From positions 1-26,473 of the forward strand of contig NZ_NPEF01000017.1 of the NCBI RefSeq assembly GCF_002811955.1: a stretch of 26,473 nt of DNA. Reading direction: 5' to 3'. Under the pieces are notes generated by a model. The model ran no database searches, was not told where the DNA came from, and saw only the letters and a program-made list of their open reading frames with translations. Shown one piece after another: positions 16,097 to 23,584 of the stretch (its first letter is position 1; the number at the start of each line of letters is the position of its first letter). A program made the position numbers and the translations under genes. Source of the DNA: Leptospira ellisii (GTDB lineage Bacteria; Spirochaetota; Leptospiria; Leptospirales; Leptospiraceae).

Positions 16097-16623
16097 AAGA
16101 GGAAAATCCGGTAACCGTACGGACTCCTCCGGGAGAATTGGTTCTAACCAGAATTTTCGACGCGCCCCGAGCGCTCGTTTATAAGGTTTGGACCGAGCCC
16201 AAACATGTGGCGCAATGGTTCGGGCCAAGGGAATACACCAATCCGGTCTGTGAAATCGACCTGCGCGTCGGCGGAAAATATAGATACGTTATGCGCTCTC
16301 CGGAAGGGATCGATTATCCCGTCACAGGCGTGTTTTTGGAGATCGTGGAGAACGAAAGGATCGTACATACGGACGTCGTGGAGGAACATCCCGCCGAATG
16401 GCTGGAATTTCTTCATCAAAATCTGAAGGACCCGGAGAACACTTCCACGGATTCCAAAGTCACGGTGACGTTCGAAGACGTCGGCGAAAGGACCAAAGTG
16501 ACGATCGTTACCGGTTTTCAATCCGACGAAGTCCGCGACGTCTTCCGCAAGATGGGAATGATCGAGGGTTGGACGCAAAGTCTGGAAAAATTCGAAATCG
16601 AATTGAAAAAGTCTAAGATATAA
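16093..16623 (+). CDS. SRPBCC (AHSA1-type) domain protein D
   Basis: A 176-residue AHSA1-type protein starting at a GTG that overlaps the pump's stop (GTGA), with GAGGA 4 nt upstream; the two are translationally coupled. Signature parts are TRIFDAPRALVYKVWTEPKH, QWFGPREYTNP (Trp-Phe instead of Trp-Trp) and GGKYRYVMRSPEGIDYP. It carries an insertion around EWLEFLHQNLKDPENTSTD not present in A-C, which could line or cap the ligand pocket. Direct coupling to an efflux pump is the best contextual hint that these SRPBCC proteins handle the same class of hydrophobic compound as the pump; that remains inference. Confidence 0.9.
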   Translation: MKEENPVTVRTPPGELVLTRIFDAPRALVYKVWTEPKHVAQWFGPREYTNPVCEIDLRVGGKYRYVMRSPEGIDYPVTGVFLEIVENERIVHTDVVEEHPAEWLEFLHQNLKDPENTSTDSKVTVTFEDVGERTKVTIVTGFQSDEVRDVFRKMGMIEGWTQSLEKFEIELKKSKI

Positions 16624-16926
16624 ACTCTAACGAACCGAAATCCGCAAACTCCGATGAAACCGAAAAACGAATCGGCACAAACGCCATCCCATAAGGAAGA
16701 AAACACACATAAGAAGAAAGGAAAACTCCTTTTCCATCCCGCATACCGGAAATCGTTTTCCGATTCCTCAAAAACGAACGGAGACAAAAGATCGCAAAAA
16801 CGGAGAACGGGCTCCTCCTCGAAAGATGGGAAAAGCCAACCTCCGAAAGAATATTCAAAAATCAGAATGCAAGAGGATTATATTTATCTTATACAATCCC
16901 TTTTATTCTGATTTCAGAAGGAAAAA
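16624..16926. other. 303-bp intergenic stretch before the second doxX
   Basis: I see no convincing gene. An 85-codon frame (16654-16911) is rich in Lys, Ser and Arg, lacks a ribosome site and resembles no family I know. Two small stems occur: GGAAAA-CTCC-TTTTCC, and CGGAAA with TTTCCG. An 8-bp perfect inverted repeat, ATCAGAAT (16861-16868) and ATTCTGAT (16905-16912), brackets an AT-rich tract with a possible -10 (TATACAAT). This may be the promoter or operator of the doxX-amidase pair. Confidence 0.5.
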
Positions 16927-17334
16927 ATGAAAGAAAAAATATTGGGAACCCAGCCGTTAAACGTCGATGTCGCCTCTCTCCTGTTAAGATTGATATTCGG
17001 ATGTATGTTCGTGTATCACGGATCTCCGAAACTTTTCGCCTTTGAGCAGATCACCGCAGTATTTCCGGACCTGATCGGAATCGGAGTCAAAACCTCCCTC
17101 GCATTGGTGGTTTTCGCGGAATTCTTCTGCGGAATTTTCGTCGCGATCGGATTACTCACCCGTCTGACGGTGATTCCGATATCCATCACGATGGCCGTCG
17201 CATTCTTCCTCGCACATGCGAACGATCCGTTCCAGGTAAAAATTCTCCCGCTCGTTTATCTTCTTTTGTCGAGCGTGATATTCTCCTTGGGAAGCGGGCG
17301 ATATTCCGTGGACCGTTTTCTATTTAAGAAGTAA
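16927..17334 (+). CDS. DoxX family membrane protein (second in cluster)
   Basis: 135 residues with four membrane helices. The first, LLLRLIFGCMFVYHGSPKLF, has the conserved RLxxGxxFxxHGxxKL pattern of the DoxX family. The second is VVFAEFFCGIFVAIGLLTRL and the third ITMAVAFFLAHA. This is the canonical DoxX type, distinct from the DoxX-like protein at 11933-12325, so the two are not recent duplicates. AAGGA precedes the ATG. The amidase gene starts 3 bp after its stop, so the two are co-transcribed. DoxX proteins have been tied to membrane-associated redox and thiol stress functions, but the activity of this one is unknown. Confidence 0.9.
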   Translation: MKEKILGTQPLNVDVASLLLRLIFGCMFVYHGSPKLFAFEQITAVFPDLIGIGVKTSLALVVFAEFFCGIFVAIGLLTRLTVIPISITMAVAFFLAHANDPFQVKILPLVYLLLSSVIFSLGSGRYSVDRFLFKK

Positions 17335-17337
17335 ACG

Positions 17338-18576
17338 ATGAGCGAAACCTTCCCGAATATAGCGCAGACAAGCGAATTATTGCGGGAAGGAATAATTTCT
17401 CCCGTGGATTTGGTGAGACAATGTCTGAGTAGAATCGAGAAGTTGAATCCAAAGTTGAACGCATTCATCACTGTAAACTCCGAAAGCGCTATCGCGGAAG
17501 CGGAAAAAATCGAAACGGAGATCGCGAACGGATTTTGGAAAGGTCCCCTGCACGGGATTCCGATCGGCGTTAAGGATATGTTCGACACCGCGGGAGTCAA
17601 AACCACGGCAGCGTTTTCGCGGTTCCAAAATCGGATTCCGCAAAAGGACGCACACGCAGTAACCTTGCTCAAAGACGCGGGAGCTATACTGATCGGAAAA
17701 ACCAATCTCCACGAACTAGCCATGGGAACCACGTCCGCCGTGAGTCATTACGGAAGCGTTCACAATCCTTGGAATACGGATTACATCGCCGGAGGGTCCT
17801 CGGGCGGATCGGCGGCCGTAGCAACAAATATGTGTTATGCGACGATCGATACGGACGCGATCGGTTCATGCCGTCTCCCCGCGTCCTGTTGCGGAGTGAC
17901 AGGATTCAAATCCGGACCGGGAACGATCGATATGCATGGAATATTGGAAGGACTTCCCGTTGAGGAAAGTATCCTTTATCTTTCCCAAATTTCGATTACG
18001 GCCGGAAGCGCGCGCGACGCCGAGATCGTATTCGGAATCCTCTCCTCGAAAAAGGAAAATGGAAACGGAGAGACTACGGTAAAGCGGGAGAGTCCGAAGC
18101 GCGGTTCGGCGTATAAAATCGGAATGGTTAGAAACAGAAAAGCGGAGAAAAACGTCGAATCCGCGTTTCAGGAAGCCGCGAATCTACTTCGATCGCTCGG
18201 ACATCTTGTCGAAGAAACGGAAATCCCCTTTTCCCCTTCCTTCGACACGAGAAACATAAAGAAGGATCGGGAGAAATTCTCCGAAATCGTTTTCAAAAAT
18301 TACGATTTACTGATATTACCCACGGTTACGGCCGGTGTTCCGACCATAAAAGAAGCCGTTAAAAACGGACCGATGGCCCTTTCCCCCGAAAATACTTTTT
18401 TCTGCAATTACTACGGTCTGCCCGCGATCAGCCTTCCTTGCGGACGCGATCGGAACGGATTACCGATCGGATTTCAAGTAATAGGTCCCAACGACGATGG
18501 GAAAAACATATTCCATTTATCGAATCTATTCCAGTCTTCGACCGACTGGCATACGAAACGGCCGAAACCGAACTAA
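17338..18576 (+). CDS. Amidase signature family hydrolase, short form with atypical nucleophile motif
   Basis: A 412-residue amidase-signature enzyme, shorter than the usual 450-500. The Ser-cisSer-Lys triad can be placed. Lys79 lies in GIPIGVKDMFDTAG, the cis-Ser is Ser154 in AGGSSGGSAAVA, and the nucleophile is Ser177. Around Ser177 the sequence is TDAIGSCRLPA instead of the usual TDTGGSIRxPA, and the spacing from Ser154 is one residue shorter than in FAAH (recalled numbering). The central region after GFKSG is reduced. Lacking neighbours gatB or gatC, it is unlikely to be GatA; it is probably a hydrolase of small amides. It starts 3 bp after doxX with a weak AAGAAG site and converges on recQ. 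Confidence 0.88.
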   Translation: MSETFPNIAQTSELLREGIISPVDLVRQCLSRIEKLNPKLNAFITVNSESAIAEAEKIETEIANGFWKGPLHGIPIGVKDMFDTAGVKTTAAFSRFQNRIPQKDAHAVTLLKDAGAILIGKTNLHELAMGTTSAVSHYGSVHNPWNTDYIAGGSSGGSAAVATNMCYATIDTDAIGSCRLPASCCGVTGFKSGPGTIDMHGILEGLPVEESILYLSQISITAGSARDAEIVFGILSSKKENGNGETTVKRESPKRGSAYKIGMVRNRKAEKNVESAFQEAANLLRSLGHLVEETEIPFSPSFDTRNIKKDREKFSEIVFKNYDLLILPTVTAGVPTIKEAVKNGPMALSPENTFFCNYYGLPAISLPCGRDRNGLPIGFQVIGPNDDGKNIFHLSNLFQSSTDWHTKRPKPN

Positions 18577-18590
18577 AACGGTTCTCCATC

Positions 18591-20024
18591 TCAGGTCTCG
18601 CATATATCACAATTTTCGCATGTAGTAAATTTTGCGCCGAAATACTCGTATACGAATTCCCTTCTACAGCGTTCCGATTTTAGATACATCATCATCCGAT
18701 AAAGACGATTCAGACTCCGCTTCTTTTTGGCGTCGGAATCCTCTTCGGAAAGGAGTTCGGACGGAAGAACCCCCGTCAAGACGAGGGAACCCTTTTCCCA
18801 TTCTCCCGAAGTCACTCCGTATCTATCGAAAAGATTCAAAACCGTCTGCAGTCTGTGGTCCCCGCGGTTTTTGTGCACGACCTGCGCCTGCAATTCGTCG
18901 TAATTCATGGAAGACAGTCTTTCGCCGAGTTGTTCCATCGTTCGATAAACGCGCGTTATAAACTTCGGATCCGGATTCTGCCATTCTATAAAATCCATGA
19001 GCACCGTAAGGTCGTCCTGATGATAGAATGCGTGACAATCCGATGCGTCGCCGTCTCTTCCGGCCCTGCCGATTTCCTGATAATAACTTTCCAACGAGGA
19101 GGGAAGTTCGGCGTGGATCACGGTTCTGATGTCGGGTTTGTCTACGCCCATCCCGAACGCGTTCGTCGCCAACAGAATCGTATTTTCGGAATTCAAAAAA
19201 CTCTTCTGGATTTTTCTCCGTTGATCCGGATCCAAGCGGCCGTGATAGATCCGATGTTGGATTTTTTCGACGTCCAATCTTTCCCCGAATTTTTTCAGAT
19301 TCTGAATCAGATTGAAATATACGATCGTACTTCCCTTTTTTTCTTTGAGAAGTTTCACGATCGCGTCCGTTTTGGAGGGTTCATCGACGAACGTACGAAC
19401 GTCCAAAAAAAGATTCGGCCTGCAGATCCCTTCGTTGAAGACCGTGATCTCCTCCTCCTTCAAACCGATCTGACGGATTATATCACCGCGGATTTCTTCG
19501 GTCGCGGTGGCGGTTAACGCGATCACGGTCGGCCTCCCCAGGATTTCGCGGAACTCCGCGATCTTGGAATAATCCGGTCTGAAATCGTGCCCCCATTGAC
19601 TGACACAATGCGCTTCGTCGATCGCAAGAAGCGAAACCTTTCTTTCTTTAAGCGCGTCCAAAAATTCGCTCTTCCGAAAACGTTCCGGGGAAACATAAAG
19701 TATTTTATATCTTCCGATCTTCAGATTTCTATATCGATCCGACCGTTCCGATTTGGAAAGGGACGAATTGATGAAAGAGGCGTCCACACCCAGTCGTTCC
19801 AGTTTGATGATCTGATCCTGCATAAGTGCGATCAAGGGCGAAATTACGATCGTAAGACCTTCGAATAAAAGAGCCGGAATCTGAAAACAAAGCGACTTAC
19901 CCGTGCCGGTCGGCATCACGACGAGGGAATGATTTCCGGCGATCGTATGTTCTATGATTTCTTGTTGGGAGGAGCGAAACGTTTCGATTCCGAAAAGGGT
20001 TTTCAATTCCGAAAGGGAGGACAT
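18591..20024 (-). CDS. RecQ-type ATP-dependent DNA helicase, short form
   Basis: A 3'-5' superfamily 2 helicase of 477 residues. MPTGTGKS (37-44) is the Walker A motif, IDEAHC (135-140) the DEAH box, LTATATEE (170-177) motif III and YYQEIGRAGRDGD (314-326) motif VI. The zinc cluster is at the extreme C-terminus: Cys453, Cys469, Cys472 and Cys475 in CRREFVYEYFGAKFTTCENC. There is no HRDC domain and no room for a winged helix after the zinc site. The 110 residues between motif VI and the zinc site may hold an alternative DNA-binding unit. It resembles short RecQ/RecS-type proteins more than E. coli RecQ (about 610 residues). It is divergent from recC with a 128-bp gap; a shared role in recombination repair is plausible. 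Confidence 0.93.
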   Translation of the reverse strand: MSSLSELKTLFGIETFRSSQQEIIEHTIAGNHSLVVMPTGTGKSLCFQIPALLFEGLTIVISPLIALMQDQIIKLERLGVDASFINSSLSKSERSDRYRNLKIGRYKILYVSPERFRKSEFLDALKERKVSLLAIDEAHCVSQWGHDFRPDYSKIAEFREILGRPTVIALTATATEEIRGDIIRQIGLKEEEITVFNEGICRPNLFLDVRTFVDEPSKTDAIVKLLKEKKGSTIVYFNLIQNLKKFGERLDVEKIQHRIYHGRLDPDQRRKIQKSFLNSENTILLATNAFGMGVDKPDIRTVIHAELPSSLESYYQEIGRAGRDGDASDCHAFYHQDDLTVLMDFIEWQNPDPKFITRVYRTMEQLGERLSSMNYDELQAQVVHKNRGDHRLQTVLNLFDRYGVTSGEWEKGSLVLTGVLPSELLSEEDSDAKKKRSLNRLYRMMMYLKSERCRREFVYEYFGAKFTTCENCDICET

Positions 20025-20152
20025 CCTGATCAGAATTCCGTCCGCATCGGGAAAGACAAGGGATTTTACGTTCGGTTCGGAGAATGGAATTACTTGCCAA
20101 GCCGAGCTTTTACGGGAATGCTCGTTTCAGGAAAGTATTCCAGAGGAACCGT

Positions 20153-23100
20153 TTGTCGATTATACACGTAACAAGTCTATCCCTCCAAGACATCGCTCTG
20201 GAACTTTCCAAGAATATCTTAGAAGAACAAAAAAGTTCACCGCTACGGGCGCCCGTCATCGTGGTCCCGAGCGCGAACATGAAACTCTGGCTCAACTTGA
20301 ATCTCGCCCGCATCGGAGGTTTGTCGACCAACGTGCGGTTTCTCTTTTTGGAAAAAACCCTGGAGGAATATTACTGTCGTCGGGCGGGTATGAAATACGA
20401 TCCGTCGCAAAGACCGTTTCCGAGTCAGGAAGCGAATCAGAAAAAAGTCCTTTCCTATCTTCTGCGAAAAAGGGAGGAAAACGAATTCGAATTTTTGAAT
20501 GTTTTTTTGCGAAGTATTCCCCGCGCCTTCTCCCTCTCCGCTACGCTGACTTCCCTTCTCAAGGATTACGAACTCAATAGGTCCGCCTGGATCGAGTCGT
20601 GGGCCAAGGAAAAAGGGATTTCGATTCCTAAAATCTCCCGTCGCTCCTCTCCGTTTCCGCAGGAAGGGGACTACTACCGGTTCGAAAAACGCGTCTATCA
20701 GGACGTATTTTTGGATTCCAAAACGCCTGCCACCCTGAACCAATTTTTATTAAGCGAAGCGGCGAAAAAACCGGAACGGAATCCCGAGACGTTCCGCTCC
20801 GTCCATCTATTCTGCCTATCCAATCTCGCCGACACTTATTTGGAAATCCTGAAATCCATGTCCGAAAAGGACGGAATCGCGGTGCATTTGTATCAATTCC
20901 ATACCGGATCCGTCCGCGAATCGGATGCCGCGGAAACAAGCGGGCCCGAACGATGGGCCGTTCCTCAGGCTCACATCGTTTCGAGAATCTCCGGAACGAC
21001 CGGATATAAATTAAGAAAATTAGAATCTTCTCATATATATCCTCCACGGTTAGAAGCTCTACGCAATATGCTGCAGGGAAATCCGGTCCGGTCCCCAGTA
21101 TCGAACGCGTCCTCTTCGGACGTTTCCGTCCGCTTTTGGAACGCGCCCTCGCCCTATCGGGAAATGGAGGCCGTGGCCAACGATATCCTCTATAAAATGG
21201 ACGAAAATCCTCGGCTTACGTATCTTGATTTCGCGGTCCTAGTTACGGATATGCGGACGTATCGCGGAGCCGTAGAATGGGTGTTAGACGGGGGAATCCT
21301 TTTACAAAAGGAAACGGGCTCGTCCGACCAGAAATCCGGTCCGACTCCGATTCGGAAAAAAATCCCGTATTCGCTTACCGACATAAAGGCGGACGAAGCT
21401 TCGTTGTTGTATCGCGGTTTGACCAATTTATGGGATCTGTGTTCCGGCCCATTTTTAAAAAAGGAGGATCTACTCCGTCTTCTGCGAAATCCGCTTCTGC
21501 ATAAGAAGTTGCAGCTCGATGCGGATTCGATTTCGGAATCGGAAACGTTGATCGAAGAATCCGGAATCCGCTACGAGGAACCGGGCCGAGAAAGGGATCC
21601 GTTCCAGATATCCAACGGGATCAGAAGGATCCGTTTGTCATCCGTCCTGAACGGGGAAAGCGCCTGGGAAAACCACAAAATTCCCCTCGTCGACCGCATC
21701 TCCGACGAACATTCCGCCGCGATCGCGATATTTTGGGACGCGGTCGTAAAAGCCAGAAACGCGGTCCTTTCCGCATTCTCCGGAAAAAAATCGGAACTTA
21801 ATTCAGAATTTTAGAATATTCTAAAAACTTCTCTGGAAAACCTGTTCGAGTTCGGTTCGGAGCGCGAACAGGAAGCCAAACTCTTCCGAACCTGGCTTCA
21901 ATCTATGAGAGAATGGGAAGGTGTAGAATTCCGGTCGGAATCGGAGGGCATAGAACTCCTTCGTTTCATAACGGATCAGATATTCGATCAGATTCCTTAT
22001 CGCAAAGGCGCGTATCTGACGGGTGGAATCACGATTTCGCTTCTGCAGCCGATGCGTCCTATCCCGTTCGAGCACGTTTATATACTGGGATTGGGCGAAG
22101 GGAAATTTCCCGGATCTCCGGATCGTTCCCGTCTCAATCTCCGCAAAGACTTCAAGGAGGAATGGGATCTTTCCAAAAAGGAAATTCAGGAATCGTTATT
22201 GTGGGAAACGATTCATTCCGCGCGGGAATCGTTGACTCTGAGTTACGTGGGGGAAAATCTTCAGGAGGATAAGACGTTCGAACCGTGCTCGCATCTTTTC
22301 GAAATCATGGAGTTTTTCGGAGTCAAAAACGCGTTAAAGATTCCCCTTCACCCGTACAGCCCTCGCTACGAACATACGTTCCAAACCATGGCGCAGGGCC
22401 TGGTCAGTTACGACTTCTCACGGGTTTGGGTGAACGAAGATCGCAAAAATTCTAATATACTAAAACGTTTTCAGGACCCGGAAACTCTGACGCCCGTCGT
22501 CGCCGATTCGCATTTCTCTTCCGTGGACATCCGCGAACTTTCGCAATTCATTACCGACCCCCTGGATTCCTATCTCAAAAAAAGACTGGGAATGTATTTG
22601 GAGGAAGAGGAGATCCGCAAATCCGACGAGGAACTTTTCGATCTGGACGCGATCGCGGAAACTTCGATCCTACGAGAAATCCACAATCTTATGTTTCCGA
22701 CGTTGATCTCCGGCGGCGGATGGGATTGGAACGAGGATAAAATCCACTCCCACCTCGCTCCGTTATTGGAAAAACGGAAAGCATCCGCCAAATTCCCGCA
22801 ATCGGTGTTCGCCGGCCTAAAGGAAGCGGATCTGATCGGCTATCTCTCCAGAACCGGGGATATATTAAAGAATTGGAATCTGATTTTACGGGGAGGAAAA
22901 TATCACCGGTTTCTCAGTCTCGGAGACACCGGCCTTCCCGATTCCGTATGTAAAAAACTTCCCGAACTTGAGGTCCGCCTCAAGGACGGCAGATCCTTGA
23001 ACGTTCGCGGCGAATGGGAACACGTCGTGGAAAAGAACGGAACATATTACTGGATCCTTTCCAAAACGCTGGAGGACAAACCGGAGAACGACTATTATGC

Positions 23101-23584
23101 GCACAAAGACTATTGGAAGACGATGAGTTTTCCGTTTTTAAGCTCGGTCGCATTCTCCGCAATTCATGAGAATTTCAAAATATACTCATTTAAACCCAGG
23201 CCGTCCGAAAATTCAAGGAGCGGCAACATTCTGACGTTGGAATACGAAATTCCCGATCCGCGTGTTTCTTTGGATTATTTCGAAAGGGCGGTTTCCGATT
23301 ATGTAAAAGAGGAGCCGGTCTTTTTTCCGAGAAAGGCGTTTTTAAAATACTATCTTTCCGAGATACAAGGCGGAGGCAAAAGTAAAACCCCGGAGCGGAC
23401 GGCCAAATACGACGACGAAGCCGCATGGGAGAATTATCTAAAGGAGGAACTTAGCTCCGTCAAAGAGGAACTATCCTCTCTGCTTAGGATCTATCCGAAA
23501 ACGAAGGAACTCATTTTAAAATCCCGGATCTTATGGGCTAAGGATTTTTATAAACCCTTTTTGGATTGGAGAAAAAAATCGTGA
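20153..23584 (+). pseudogene. recC: recC (exodeoxyribonuclease V gamma subunit) interrupted by one in-frame TAG
   Basis: Reading through the TAG at 21812-21814 gives 1143 residues in one frame, close to E. coli RecC (about 1120). The first part (553 codons) has PVIVVPSANMKLWLNLNLA, VHLFCLSNLADTYLEIL, FWNAPSPYREMEAVANDIL and IPYSLTDIKADE. The second has ISLLQPMRPIPFEHVYILGL near residue 628, and LLWETIHSARESLTLSYVGE. All are recognisable RecC segments. The two sides join without frame change: after the stop, NILKTSLENLFEFGSEREQE continues naturally. I prefer the TTG start at 20153 because AGAGGA lies 5 nt upstream and the RecC-like sequence begins there; an in-frame ATG at 20084 would add 23 residues. 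No ribosome site supports restart after the stop (next ATG 21905). TAG is an ordinary terminator elsewhere in this window. Confidence 0.85.
21811..21827. repeat. 17-nt AT-rich repeat with 14-bp palindrome, copy 2 (contains the recC stop)
   Basis: Identical to 8466-8482. The TAG at 21812-21814 is part of the left arm TTAGAAT. A partial relative, TTAGAATATTCAAA, lies at about 2726-2739 at the end of the sensor kinase gene. Confidence 0.55.

Noticed and set aside
12378..16623. AHSA1 proteins as Hsp90 co-chaperones
   Set aside because: They lack the N-terminal Aha1 domain and no Hsp90 gene is nearby; the name is a family label.
16654..16911. An 85-codon plus-strand frame between AHSA1 gene D and doxX
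   Set aside because: No ribosome site, low-complexity Lys/Ser/Arg composition and no family resemblance; equally long frames exist on the other strand.
17338..18576. gatA (Glu-tRNA amidotransferase subunit A)
   Set aside because: Too short, altered nucleophile loop, and no gatB or gatC next to it.
18566..18583. Terminator between the convergent amidase and recQ genes
   Set aside because: AACCG/CGGTT gives only a 5-bp stem with an 8-nt loop and no T-run.
21784..21830. Frameshift at the run of seven A bases as the cause of the recC break
   Set aside because: The RecC-like frame is the same on both sides, and both alternative frames hit stops before or near the TAG.
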